Source of the DNA: Pseudomonas vranovensis DSM 16006
GTDB taxonomy: Bacteria; Pseudomonadota; Gammaproteobacteria; Pseudomonadales; Pseudomonadaceae
NCBI RefSeq assembly: GCF_000425805.1
Contig: NZ_KE384458.1
Location: 5,014 to 69,013, forward strand
DNA length: 64,000 nt
Reading direction: 5' to 3'
Translations under genes and position numbers: made by a program
Shown here: piece after piece, positions 25,528 to 33,747 of the stretch
Layout: every line of letters begins with the position of its first letter
Position numbering within the stretch: the stretch's first letter is position 1
The notes under the pieces: generated by a model
The model's database searches: none
Told to the model about the DNA's origin: nothing
The model's input: only the letters and a program-made list of their open reading frames with translations

Positions 25528-27927
25528 CTAGAAGTCGTACTTCAGGCCTACCGTTGCGTTGCGCGGGGTGCCGTAGTAGCTGCTGCCGGCCGTGCTGGTG
25601 TAGTACTCCTCGTCAAACAAGTTGTTGACGTTGACGGTGGCACTCAACTGGCGGGTGATCGGGTAGCGTGCCATCAGGTCGACCACGGCGTAGTCGTCCT
25701 CGGTAAAGCGCACGCGGTTCGGGCCCTGGTTGTCGCTGTAGATCTTGCTCTGCCAGTTCACCCCTCCGCCCAGGGTCAACCCATTGCCAATGCCGCGCAG
25801 GGTATAGGTGCTGAACAGCTTGAAGGTGTTCTGCGGGACGTTGGTGTTGAGCTTGCCGCCCTCTGCGTTCTGTACGATGTTACGACTGAAGCTGGCACTG
25901 GCCTGCCAGTCCGGGGCCAGTTCGCCGCTGACCTCCAGCTCGAAGCCGCGGGTCTTGGTGCCCGATTCGGCCCGGTAGGCGAAGCCACCACCGGGCACCG
26001 GGACGTTGGGCTGGATGAGTACGGCCAGGTTGTCCTGTTTGATTTCGTACAATGCCAGGCCGAAGTTCAGGCGGTCATCGAAGAAGGCGGCCTTGCTGCC
26101 GACCTCGTAGCCGTCGCCTTCGAGCGGGTCGATGTATTGGCCGTTGATGTCCTTGTTGCTCTGCGGCTTGAAGATGCTGGTATAGCTGGCATACACCGAC
26201 CAGTGCTGGTCGAGGTCGTAGACCACACCGGCAAATGGCGTAACGACGCCGGTTTCCTGGCGACGGACGTCGGTGTCCGGGGTCTCGTCGTAGTAGTCGG
26301 TCTTGACGGTGTTCTTCCAGTCGTTGACGCGGGCACCGAGAATCAGCGAGAGATCGTTGGTCAGACGCAGGCGAGTGCTGCCATAGGTGGCAGATTGATC
26401 TTCCTGATAGTCAATGCGGCTGGTGGCCGGCAGCGGCGGTTTGCCGGGGGTGTCGCCGTTCCAGGTGTAGATGTTCGGGATGGCATTGCTCCAGCCATCG
26501 AACCACCACAGCGGATAGCCGTTGGTGCGGTACTGCGTGTGCTGTCGGGTATACCCGAATACCGCATCGTGTTCGAGGCCCCACAGGTCGAAGTTGCCCG
26601 CGATGTTCAGGTCTGCGCTCGTTTGCACGGGCTTGGCTGCCCAGCGCCCGGCCCACAGATTGACACCGGCCCCGGTCGCAGGGTCAGGGTTGCCGCCGGC
26701 GGCATAGCCGAGCACTTCATCGTATTCATAGCGGTCGCGGTTCAGGGTCAGCTTGGCTTTCCAGCGCTCGGAAAGGTTGTGCTCGAGGGTGGCGAAACCG
26801 GTGGTGAAGTGCCGGTCGGAATAGGCCCAGCTGGCGGCCGCCGAATCCGAGCGGGACCATTTGGCCCGCGAGCCGTCACTGTTGAACAGGGGAAGGCCAC
26901 TGCGGGCATGGTCGTCGGCTTCGTGGGACTGCGAGTCCATGCCAAAGGTCAGCAGTGTGTCGGGTGTCAGATCAGCCTCGATGATGCCGTAGAACACCTT
27001 TTTGCGTTCGTTGAAACGGTCGATGTACGACTCGTTGTCTTGATAGGCACCGACCACGCGGGCACGCAGGGTGCCGCTGTCGTTCAACGGGCCGCTGACA
27101 TCGACCTCGTTGCGCTGGTAGTTCCACGAACCGGCAGCGACCGACACGCTGCTCTGGAAGTCGGCAGTCGGGCGCTTGCGGATCAAGTTCACGGTGGCAC
27201 CGGGAGTGCCCACGCCATTGGTCAGGCCGGTGGCGCCGCGAATGATCTCGACGCGGTCGTACAGGACCATGTCGCTGCTCTGGGCCACGGATTTGTAGTT
27301 GCTGTCCAGGCGCTGCAAGCCATCGACCTGGTAGTTTTCGACGGCAAAGCCACGCGAGAAAATCTGGCTCGAGTCCGACCCTGCGTTGCCGCCCTGGTTG
27401 ACACTCAGGCCCGGTGCCTGCTTGACCACGTCCAATAACTGGGTGAGGTTCTGGTCTTCCATGCGCTGGCGGGTCATTACGCTCACTGCCTGCGGTGTTT
27501 CGCGGATCGACAGCGGCAATTTGGTCGCGGTGGCGGTCGAGCCGGTGGTGTAGGAGCCGGTGCCCTCGGTGGTAGCGCCAAGGGAGGAGTCATTGATGCT
27601 GGTCGCACCGAGCTCCAGGGCATTCCCGCTCGGTTGGCTGACGATCAGGGTGTTGCCGCTCTGTTGGTAGTTCAGGCCGCTGCCTGCGAGCAGCAGGGTC
27701 AGCGCGTTGCGCACGTCCAGCTGGCCGCTGACCGCCGGCGCCTGGCGACCCAGGACGAGGCTACTGTCGACGGCGATGGTCATGCCAGCGGCTTCGCCCA
27801 ATTGACGCAGTGAGGTCGCCAGCGACTGGGCTGGCAGGTTGAGGTCGATGGGCGCGGCCAGGGCCTGGGTGGCCAGCGTCATGGCCACTGCGGCCGACAG
27901 GGCACGCAGGGTCGATTGCATCGGCAT
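25528..27927 (-). CDS. TonB-dependent siderophore receptor with signalling domain
   Basis: A 799-residue FpvA/FecA-type outer-membrane transducer. The start at 27927 has an AAGAAGGA site and opens a signal peptide ending ALAAP. An STN (secretin/TonB N-terminal) domain covers about 25-95 (LNLPAQSLATSLRQLGEAAG). The plug follows (ETPQAVSVMTRQRMEDQNLT, about 155), then a 22-strand barrel ending in the canonical NATVGLKYDF. It imports a ferric siderophore using TonB and signals to the FecR-like protein encoded upstream. Together with the FecR and FecI genes it forms a cell-surface signalling cassette. The siderophore is unknown. Confidence 0.95.
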   Translation of the reverse strand: MPMQSTLRALSAAVAMTLATQALAAPIDLNLPAQSLATSLRQLGEAAGMTIAVDSSLVLGRQAPAVSGQLDVRNALTLLLAGSGLNYQQSGNTLIVSQPSGNALELGATSINDSSLGATTEGTGSYTTGSTATATKLPLSIRETPQAVSVMTRQRMEDQNLTQLLDVVKQAPGLSVNQGGNAGSDSSQIFSRGFAVENYQVDGLQRLDSNYKSVAQSSDMVLYDRVEIIRGATGLTNGVGTPGATVNLIRKRPTADFQSSVSVAAGSWNYQRNEVDVSGPLNDSGTLRARVVGAYQDNESYIDRFNERKKVFYGIIEADLTPDTLLTFGMDSQSHEADDHARSGLPLFNSDGSRAKWSRSDSAAASWAYSDRHFTTGFATLEHNLSERWKAKLTLNRDRYEYDEVLGYAAGGNPDPATGAGVNLWAGRWAAKPVQTSADLNIAGNFDLWGLEHDAVFGYTRQHTQYRTNGYPLWWFDGWSNAIPNIYTWNGDTPGKPPLPATSRIDYQEDQSATYGSTRLRLTNDLSLILGARVNDWKNTVKTDYYDETPDTDVRRQETGVVTPFAGVVYDLDQHWSVYASYTSIFKPQSNKDINGQYIDPLEGDGYEVGSKAAFFDDRLNFGLALYEIKQDNLAVLIQPNVPVPGGGFAYRAESGTKTRGFELEVSGELAPDWQASASFSRNIVQNAEGGKLNTNVPQNTFKLFSTYTLRGIGNGLTLGGGVNWQSKIYSDNQGPNRVRFTEDDYAVVDLMARYPITRQLSATVNVNNLFDEEYYTSTAGSSYYGTPRNATVGLKYDF

Positions 27928-28005
27928 GCAGATAATCCTTCTTGTGTTTGATAGCTCTAGCACTAACGCGCGGGGGGCGCTTTACCCTGATGTTGTGATT
28001 GCGAA

Positions 28006-28986
28006 TTATTTGCGATGCGGACGAGCGGTAGTTTCACTGGCACTTGCCTGCGCGGGGATGGGCTGCAGGAGGGTGGTGCCCGCTTCATCGAGCAGACGCA
28101 CCGGCACGACCTGTGGGAGCGACTGAAGGAAGCCCTCGATATCGTCGAGTTGCACCACAGCGCTGATTCGGGGGCTTTTGCCGCTGCCGGCCCGCACAGG
28201 TACCTGGCGATAGCGCGACAGGCTGGCGGCGACCTCCGCCAGGTCGGCCTGGTCGAACACCAAACGCCCCAATTCAAAGGTGAAGGCGTCGCTGGCGGCG
28301 CGAGGCAGGCGGTGCAGGCGCCCGTCGGCGCTCACCTCGGCGACTTGGCCGGCCTTGAATACCTGGCTTTCGCCGGGGCGGGAGAGACTGTCGACCTGGA
28401 CCAGGCCATGATCGACGCTGATCCTAAGCCGGTCTGGCAGGCGATTGACCACAAAGCGGGTGCCCAACACCCGTACCCGGGCCAGGCCGCTGTTGATGAC
28501 GAAGGGTCGCTGTGGCTGGCTGGCCACCGAGAAAATGGCCTCGCCGCGCAGTAGTTCGACCTGGCGCAAGGTGGCGGCGTAGCGCAGGCGCAGGTGGGTG
28601 TCGGCGTCGAGCATGAGTTCAGTGCCGTCACGCAACTGCTGCACCTGACGTTCGCCGATGCCGGTGTGCAGCTCGAGTTCCAGCGGGCCATAGCGATGGG
28701 CGTGCCAGCCAAGTGTGCTACCCAATGCCAGCAACACCGTCAACACACCCCCTTGCAGCAGTCGGCGGCGCTGGCGCCGACGGTTCTGCTCCATGGCCTG
28801 GGCCAGCGCTTCGGTGTGTCGAGTGGAGGCCAGGTCGCCCCACAGTTCGGCGAGCTCATGATATTCGCTGCTGTGTCGTGGGTCGGCGGCCAGCCAAGTC
28901 TCGAATTGCGCGCGTTCAGGATGGTCGGCCGCGGCGTTGTACATGCGCGCAAACCACAGCGCAGCCTGGTCGCGAACTGTACTCAT
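28006..28986 (-). CDS. FecR-type anti-sigma/signal transducer
   Basis: A 326-residue FecR-family protein. The cytoplasmic N terminus (DUF4880-like: AALWFARMYNAAADHPERAQ, FETWLAADPRHSSEY) binds sigma. One membrane segment lies at about 84-100 (LLQGGVLTVLLALGSTLGWH), followed by a periplasmic FecR domain (LRYAATLRQVELLRGEAIFS, then VLGTRFVV). It links the receptor's STN domain to the sigma factor. Its start overlaps the sigma gene stop by four bases. Confidence 0.93.
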   Translation of the reverse strand: MSTVRDQAALWFARMYNAAADHPERAQFETWLAADPRHSSEYHELAELWGDLASTRHTEALAQAMEQNRRRQRRRLLQGGVLTVLLALGSTLGWHAHRYGPLELELHTGIGERQVQQLRDGTELMLDADTHLRLRYAATLRQVELLRGEAIFSVASQPQRPFVINSGLARVRVLGTRFVVNRLPDRLRISVDHGLVQVDSLSRPGESQVFKAGQVAEVSADGRLHRLPRAASDAFTFELGRLVFDQADLAEVAASLSRYRQVPVRAGSGKSPRISAVVQLDDIEGFLQSLPQVVPVRLLDEAGTTLLQPIPAQASASETTARPHRK

Positions 28987-29480
28987 GGGCCTAGCAGTTC
29001 ACGGGCGTTGCGCAGGTCGACCAGGGCACGGGCCATGTGCCGCTCCACCATGTTCAGGCTGATACCCAACTGCTGGGCGATCTCGCTCTGCGCGCAGCCT
29101 TCGATGCGCGCCAGCCAGAATACTTCGCGGCAGCGCGGCGGCAGGCAGTCGAGGATGCGTTGCAGGGCCACCAGCCGCTGCTGGATATCCTGCAAGTGCT
29201 CGGCGGACGGGGCGAAATGCGTATCGCCGGCTTCTTCATGGTGCTCGGGCAGTGGCTGCAGACGGGCGTTGCGACGGAAATGGTCGATCAACACCGACTG
29301 CGCGACCTGCCTGAGGTAGGCGTTGGGCTGTGTCAATGGCTGGGGGTGGCGGGCCAGCGCGAATCGCAGGAGGGCGTCGTGCAGCACATCATAGGCACGT
29401 TGCACGCAACGGGTCTGACGACTGAGGCTGAGCAGCAGGTCACTGTAGGCCCAGCGCAGATCGATGTCCTGCCAGTTCAA
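28983..29480 (-). CDS. ECF sigma factor, FecI type
   Basis: A 165-residue extracytoplasmic-function sigma factor with sigma region 2 (about 15-75, RAYDVLHDALLRFALARHPQ then NAYLRQVAQSVLIDHFRRNA) and region 4 (about 105-155, LPPRCREVFWLARIEGCAQS then SEIAQQLGISLNMVERHMAR). It should direct transcription of the receptor gene on siderophore binding. It is first in the cassette sigma-fecR-receptor, and a Fur-like site lies upstream. Confidence 0.93.
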   Translation of the reverse strand: MNWQDIDLRWAYSDLLLSLSRQTRCVQRAYDVLHDALLRFALARHPQPLTQPNAYLRQVAQSVLIDHFRRNARLQPLPEHHEEAGDTHFAPSAEHLQDIQQRLVALQRILDCLPPRCREVFWLARIEGCAQSEIAQQLGISLNMVERHMARALVDLRNARELLGP

Positions 29481-29590
29481 CGGCGGGCTCCAGACATTGG
29501 CTCGGGCGAGGGGACAATCGGCACGATCGGCGGCTCTGTGGTACGACCGGGTTAGTCGCGCCAGGAAGCTTAAATACTTGTCAATCGCAT

Positions 29591-29608
29591 GTAAATAAGA
29601 AGTATTGC
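29591..29608 (-). promoter_or_regulatory. Fur-box-like site before the first FecI-type gene
   Basis: GTAAATAAGAAGTATTGC in an AT-rich 60-base patch upstream of the sigma gene recalls the GAATAAGAAT core seen in Pseudomonas Fur boxes. An 8-bp inverted pair AATAAGAA/TTCTTATT overlaps it (29593-29627). The sister cassette has GCGAATAGGAATTTG at the equivalent place. Iron repression by Fur is what such cassettes normally show. Confidence 0.45.
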
Positions 29609-29669
29609 TATTTATTTTCTTATTGGACGAAATGCGTCGCGGCCTGCGGCAGCAACACCGTTGCGCTTA

Positions 29670-29782
29670 CCTGGCGACTGCTGCGCAGTCGATCGCAGCC
29701 TCGTTCCCCGGCAGCGGCTACGGCGTGCAACCGCGGTAGCCGCTGTCGACAGCCTGCGATCGACCGCACAGCGGTCGTGGTT
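29670..29782. repeat. REP pair between ECF sigma and usp genes
   Basis: An inverted copy (CTGGCGACTGCTGCGCAGTC...GGCAGCGGCTACGG, 29671-29723) and a forward copy (GTAGCCGCTGTCGACAGCCT...CACAGCGGTCGTGG, 29736-29780). They fill most of the 314-base gap (29481-29794) between the ECF sigma and usp genes; the rest is the promoter region of the sigma gene. Confidence 0.75.
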
Positions 29783-29794
29783 CGTGCGCGCGGC

Positions 29795-30670
29795 CTACAG
29801 TGACACCAGCACATCACACTGGGATTCGTTGAGCACATGTTTGGTGATGCTGCCGATCAACAGCTCTTCCAGTGCGCTTTCACCCTGTTTGCCGATCACG
29901 ATCAAATCGCAGTCCAGTTCCTGTTCCTGCTCAACGATCCGCCAGGCCGGGTCACCGTGCACCACGATCTGCCGGGCATTGACCAGCCCGGCGGCTTCGC
30001 TCAATGCCGCGAGTTTTTCCACGGCGTCTTTCTTGATGACGTTGCGGTAGTGGGTGAGGGTGTCCTGGTCGATGTGGGCAAAGCGCATGCTGCCCTCGAA
30101 GGGCGCTTCGTAAACGTGCAGAAGGATGATCTCGGCTTGCGGTGCCACGGACTTCGCCAGCTCGATGGCGCGAAGCGATGAAGGCGAGAAATCAACGGGA
30201 ACGAGCAGGGTACGGTACGCATCACGCGGGGCGTGCTTGACCACCAGCATGGGGCAGAGCATGCGGTTGAGCATGCGTTGCACGGTAGAGCCCAGCAGCA
30301 GGCGGCGAGCCAGGCTTTGCCCCTTTGCTCCGCACACCAACAGGTTGGTGCGTTTGTCCTGCACTACACGGGTGATCTCCGTGGTCACCGAGCCCGACGC
30401 GACCTGTACGCCAGAAGCGATGTCGTAGCGCTGGAACAGCAGGTCTGCCAGCTCGTGGGCTTTTTCGCTGGCTGTCTCCAGCACGCTACTCAACAAGTCG
30501 TCATCCGGTACCACGACCTGCTTGAGGCGCTCGTAGGGGGCCGGGTTGGCGACGTAGAGCAGATCCAGTGATGCGCTCTGCGCCTTGCTCAATTGCGCCG
30601 CTCGCTCTGCTGCGTTGCGGGCAGCGCTGGATAAATCGGTAGCAACCAGAATGTGGTTCAACGGGGACAT
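29795..30670 (-). CDS. Tandem universal stress protein
   Basis: A 291-residue protein with two Usp domains, each with a Rossmann-like fold. Domain 1 (about 1-140) opens LNHILVATDLSSAARNAAER; domain 2 (about 150-291) opens YRTLLVPVDFSPSSLRAIEL and holds the nucleotide-binding G-x2-G-x9-G(S/T) type stretch VIGKQGESALEELLIGSITK. The start at 30670 is set by AAGGAG. The last 16 codons are duplicated as a fragment 3 kb away (32880-32928). The role is general stress resistance; the ligand is not known. Confidence 0.92.
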   Translation of the reverse strand: MSPLNHILVATDLSSAARNAAERAAQLSKAQSASLDLLYVANPAPYERLKQVVVPDDDLLSSVLETASEKAHELADLLFQRYDIASGVQVASGSVTTEITRVVQDKRTNLLVCGAKGQSLARRLLLGSTVQRMLNRMLCPMLVVKHAPRDAYRTLLVPVDFSPSSLRAIELAKSVAPQAEIILLHVYEAPFEGSMRFAHIDQDTLTHYRNVIKKDAVEKLAALSEAAGLVNARQIVVHGDPAWRIVEQEQELDCDLIVIGKQGESALEELLIGSITKHVLNESQCDVLVSL

Positions 30671-30747
30671 GAATAGCTCCTTGTGCAGTCCTTGCTTCCA
30701 GCCATCCTCTCGCGAACCACGCCGGGCGTCTTGACCTGCATCAATCA

Positions 30748-30778
30748 CGACCGCTGTGCGGTCGATCGCAGGCAGGAG
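30748..30778 (-). repeat. REP palindrome (short)
   Basis: A truncated inverted copy (CGACCGCTGTGCGGTCGATC GCAGGC) between the usp gene start region and the PLDc_N gene stop. Confidence 0.6.
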
Positions 30779-30787
30779 CGAGTGCCT

Positions 30788-31000
30788 TCAGCCTTCGCGT
30801 GAAATCGGCACACCCGGGCTCGATTTAGGTCCGGCCGCTGCCCAGACGATCAGGCCGAGCACCGGCACAAAGACGATGAACACGATCCACAACATCTTGT
30901 GGTCCGCCCGGCTTTTGCTGCCGATGATGCGTTTGATGGCCCAGAGTTCGACCAGGGTGAGCAGGACTGCGAGAGAGATCCAGATATGACCGTTTTCCAT
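30788..31000 (-). CDS. PLDc_N-domain small membrane protein
   Basis: A 70-residue protein with two membrane helices: WISLAVLLTLVELWAIKRII, and LWIVFIVFVPVLGLIVWAAA. It has the basic RIIGSKSRADHKMLW link typical of the phospholipase-D-nuclease N-terminal (cardiolipin synthase-like) family. The start at 31000 has TGGAGG five bases upstream. No catalytic domain follows, so this is the stand-alone membrane form. The function is unknown. Confidence 0.82.
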   Translation of the reverse strand: MENGHIWISLAVLLTLVELWAIKRIIGSKSRADHKMLWIVFIVFVPVLGLIVWAAAGPKSSPGVPISREG

Positions 31001-31108
31001 GTAAGCCTCCAGTAGGTTCTGGAGGTTAGGCTTGGCGAGGCGGCCAGGGTTCATTTCGATTTGGTGGGTGGAGAAGGGGAGCAGGATCATTACCCGCTCC
31101 CCCGTTGT

Positions 31109-31939
31109 TCAACCTCGAACGAATGCGAGCAAGTCGGCGTTGATGGTATCGGCGTGTGTGGTAGGCATGCCGTGTGGGTAGCCGGCGTAGGTTTTCAGCG
31201 TGCTGTTCTGCAACAGCTTGGCCGACAACAGCCCGGAGTTCTCGTAAGGCACGATCTGATCATCATCGCCATGCATCACCAGCACGGGGATCGTGATGCT
31301 CTTCAGGTCATCGGTGAAGTCTGTCTGGGAGAAGGCAACGATCCCGTCGTAATGCGCCTTGGCGCAGCCCATCATGCCTTGGCGCCACCAGTTGCGGATA
31401 ATGCCCTCGGACGGCATTGCACCGGGGCGGTTGTAACCATAGAAAGGCCCGGCTGGAATGTCATGGTAGAACTGCGCGCGGTTGGCCTTGAGCTGTGCCT
31501 GCAAGTCATCGAACACCGACTTCGGCAAGCCGCCAGGGTTGCTTGGGGTCTGGACCATCAACGGCGGCACCGCGCCGATGATGGCAGCCTTCGACACGCG
31601 GTCCTCGCCGTGACGGGCAATGTAATGGATGACTTCTCCGCCGCCGGTTGAGTGCCCCACATGCACAGCACCCAGCACGCCAAGATGATCGACCACGGCC
31701 GCGACGTCGTCGGCGTAGTGATCCATGTCGTGGCCGTCCCAGACCTGGCTGGATCGCCCATGACCCCGCCGGTCGTGCGCAACGACCCGGTAGCCATTGG
31801 CCAGGAAAAACAGCATCTGCGCATCCCAGTCGTCGGAACTGAGCGGCCATCCGTGATGAAAGAAAATCACCTGGGAATCGCGCGGGCCCCAGTCTTTGTA
31901 AAAGATCTCGACACCGTCCTGCGTAGTGACATACCCCAT
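31109..31939 (-). CDS. Alpha/beta hydrolase, non-heme chloroperoxidase type
   Basis: A 276-residue cytoplasmic alpha/beta hydrolase of the arylesterase/cofactor-free haloperoxidase group. It has HHGWPLSSDDWDAQM near the oxyanion hole, nucleophile Ser97 in GHSTGGGE, the acid in HGDDDQIVP (about 225) and His in YPHGM (about 257). Such enzymes hydrolyse small esters and, with peracids, show haloperoxidase activity. A MerR-type gene used to be divergent from it (remnant at 32036-32098), which was probably its regulator. Confidence 0.88.
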   Translation of the reverse strand: MGYVTTQDGVEIFYKDWGPRDSQVIFFHHGWPLSSDDWDAQMLFFLANGYRVVAHDRRGHGRSSQVWDGHDMDHYADDVAAVVDHLGVLGAVHVGHSTGGGEVIHYIARHGEDRVSKAAIIGAVPPLMVQTPSNPGGLPKSVFDDLQAQLKANRAQFYHDIPAGPFYGYNRPGAMPSEGIIRNWWRQGMMGCAKAHYDGIVAFSQTDFTDDLKSITIPVLVMHGDDDQIVPYENSGLLSAKLLQNSTLKTYAGYPHGMPTTHADTINADLLAFVRG

Positions 31940-32035
31940 GTTCGCATCTCCTCAATGAAGTGGAGGCCAGATCAGGATCGTGGCCTGGTTGAACAAAGTG
32001 CAGCCCAGCGTGAAGTCAGTTTCTTTGGGTGGACT

Positions 32036-32098
32036 ATGAGGATAGGCGAAATGGCGAAAATCAGTGGCTTTGCGCCTTCACGCATCCGCTTCTACCGA
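32036..32098 (+). pseudogene. MerR-family regulator, first 21 codons only
   Basis: The reading MRIGEMAKISGFAPSRIRFY plus one residue is the near-invariant start of a MerR HTH (family MRIGELA..G....IRFYE). At 32098 the homology stops and the sequence continues as the exact 3' end, stop codon included, of a TonB-receptor fragment on the other strand. The effector and dimerisation parts are gone. It was divergent from the alpha/beta hydrolase, a typical MerR-target arrangement. Confidence 0.75.
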
Positions 32099-32879
32099 TT
32101 AGAAGTCGTATTTAAGGCTTGCCATGATGTTGCGGGGTTCACCGTAGAACGCCGAGCCGTAGCTGCCCATGCCGCTGAAGTACTTGCGGTCGGTAAGGTT
32201 GTTGAGGTTGAGATTGCCCCGCAGGTTGCGGCTGAAGTCATATGCAGTCATCAGCCCGACCAGTGTGTAGGCCTTCTGCTCGAAATGGGCGTCGATAGCG
32301 TTGCTACCGAACCCCAGTGTGGTGTCGTAGTGGATCTTGCTCTGCCAGGAGACATTCCCGCCAACGGTCATGCGGTTGAGGGCGCCAGGCAGGCGGTAGG
32401 TGGTTGCCTGGCGGAGGATCTGTTCAGGTTGAGTGGTGCTGACCTTGGCGCCGTCCTTGTCTTCGGAGTGGTGGTAGGTAAAGCCACCCTGCACGTTCCA
32501 GTCGGGCATCAGTTCGCCAGAGACTTCCATTTCAAAACCACGGCTCGAGACCCCGGAGGCAGCACGGTAGGCGGTGGAGATGGGCACATCCAGACGAAGG
32601 CCATCGGCTTCGGCGACGTTGTCCTGGAGGTCGAGTAGTATTTGCTGGTAAACGCGCTGGCCGAGTGATCCACGGCGTTGATCTGGCCATTGACCGACGA
32701 GGTCAGGTTGTCGACGCCGTCGCGGCGGAAGTGGGCTTCCAGCTTGACCAACCAGTCGTTGTCCAGGTGGTGCTGGTGAAAAAACGCTGGGTCTCGGTGT
32801 CGCTGTACGCCCACTTGGCACCTGAGTTGGTGGAGCGCGATGGCTTGACGGTGGCACCGTTGGAGAAGAACGCCGGCAA
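32099..32879 (-). pseudogene. TonB-dependent siderophore receptor remnant
   Basis: Minus-strand pieces of a FpvA-type barrel in three frames. PAFFSNGATVKPSRSTNSGA (about 32876-32817) matches the mid-barrel FYSNG...SRSTNS motif of the intact receptor at 51063-53510. Then DWLVKLEAHFRRDGVDNLTS follows in a second frame. From about 32640 a third frame runs LQDNVAEADGLRL...AASGVSSRGFEMEVSGEL to the normal barrel end RNIMASLKYDF and stop. Signal peptide, plug and roughly 250 barrel residues between the second and third pieces are missing. It is not functional. Confidence 0.88.
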
Positions 32880-32928
32880 CAGCACACCACACTGGGATTC
32901 GTTGAGCACATGTTTGGTGATGCTGCCG
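32880..32928 (-). pseudogene. Usp gene 3'-end fragment (49-bp repeat of 29807-29855)
   Basis: 48 of 49 bases are identical to the end of the intact usp gene (encoding GSITKHVLNESQC-x-VL). It is spliced in frame between a tautomerase-like fragment and the TonB-receptor fragment. It is either a trace of a second usp gene or the product of recombination with the intact one 3 kb away. Confidence 0.85.
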
Positions 32929-33064
32929 TGCTCGGTCAGTACCTGGAAGTTGTCATGGTGGGGACATTGATCGTGCGTTTCATGGCGCTATAGTCGACTT
33001 GTCCAAGCCTGGGCAGGTGCGCGGGATCGGGGTGTCGTTTGATGTCTATGCGTACCAGTGGCAT
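32921..33064 (-). pseudogene. Tautomerase-family gene, 5' end only
   Basis: The segment starts with a good AAGGAG site and MPLVRIDIKRHPDPAHLPRL, with the family's essential Pro after Met. It continues GQVDYSAMKRTINVP; a lost base near 32957 then moves the frame to HDNFQVLTEHG, where the family has DRFQVITEH. Beyond that the sequence becomes the Usp fragment. About 45-50 residues survive of a family usually about 65-130 long. Catalysis would need Pro1 exposed and the missing core, so it is dead as a tautomerase. Confidence 0.75.
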
Positions 33065-33129
33065 GGGGGCTCCTTGGGCAGGCGACCAGATGAGACACAC
33101 AAACGGGCGTTGCCAGAACTAAGATAGCT

Positions 33130-33744
33130 TCACCCGCGAGCAGTACCCCGGGATTGTGTGGGCTTGGTCACAACAAAATTGAAACGATGCCAATTAAGTG
33201 GCCCGGAGCGCCCCTCCATTAACGTCTCAGATTCACGCAGCAATGAAATGTCCATCCTGTCGCACAGGCTTCGGATCTCCTGTTCAGTGTGGAATGACAA
33301 ATGATCGAATGCCGACCACCCATGCCGGACACCAAACAAATGGCCGGCAAACACGCCGCCGGGCTTTAATGCGTTCAGGATCTGGTCCCAAAGGTGTTGA
33401 AAGCGATCAGGCCGGCAGAAGGGCAGCGACAGGCCGGCATGGATCAACATCGCCTGAGGCAGATCGGGTATCTGCTCAAAATCCATCAGCCAGGTGGTCA
33501 GTTGGGCTGCGTCTAAACCTGAGCAGGTTGCGGTGGTTCGAGCAATAGCTTCTGGCTCGTTATCGATGGCGAGCACGTGCCAGCCTGCTTCTAAAAGTTG
33601 GCGTGCTTCGTTACCTGCACCGCAACCCAGATCGATGGCTTGACGGTTGTCGCCGTGCTCCGGGGCAAGTTGCAATGCCCTGGAGAGGAGGGGAGAGATA
33701 CCCCGCTTTTCAGTCTTTTTGTAGAAATCGCTCCAGCTGGTCAC
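33130..33744 (-). CDS. Class I SAM-dependent methyltransferase
   Basis: A 204-residue cytoplasmic methyltransferase. The SAM-binding motif I is AIDLGCGAGNEARQLLEAGW (about 36-55), followed by the acidic loop VLAIDNEPEAI. It resembles TehB/UbiE-like small-molecule methyltransferases. It starts three bases after the stop of the P-loop gene, so the two are co-transcribed. The substrate is unknown. Confidence 0.88.
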   Translation of the reverse strand: MTSWSDFYKKTEKRGISPLLSRALQLAPEHGDNRQAIDLGCGAGNEARQLLEAGWHVLAIDNEPEAIARTTATCSGLDAAQLTTWLMDFEQIPDLPQAMLIHAGLSLPFCRPDRFQHLWDQILNALKPGGVFAGHLFGVRHGWSAFDHLSFHTEQEIRSLCDRMDISLLRESETLMEGRSGPLNWHRFNFVVTKPTQSRGTARG

Positions 33745-33747
33745 AGG

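Noticed and set aside
25465..27438. A 657-codon plus-strand open frame
   Set aside because: It is antisense to the TonB receptor, whose domains, signal peptide and barrel end are unmistakable. High GC leaves long stop-free opposite frames; this one has no domain and low-complexity V/G/Q-rich text.
32099..32911. A functional 270-residue receptor or fusion protein
   Set aside because: It lacks signal peptide, plug and most of the barrel, and the homology changes frame twice, so it is recorded as a pseudogene.
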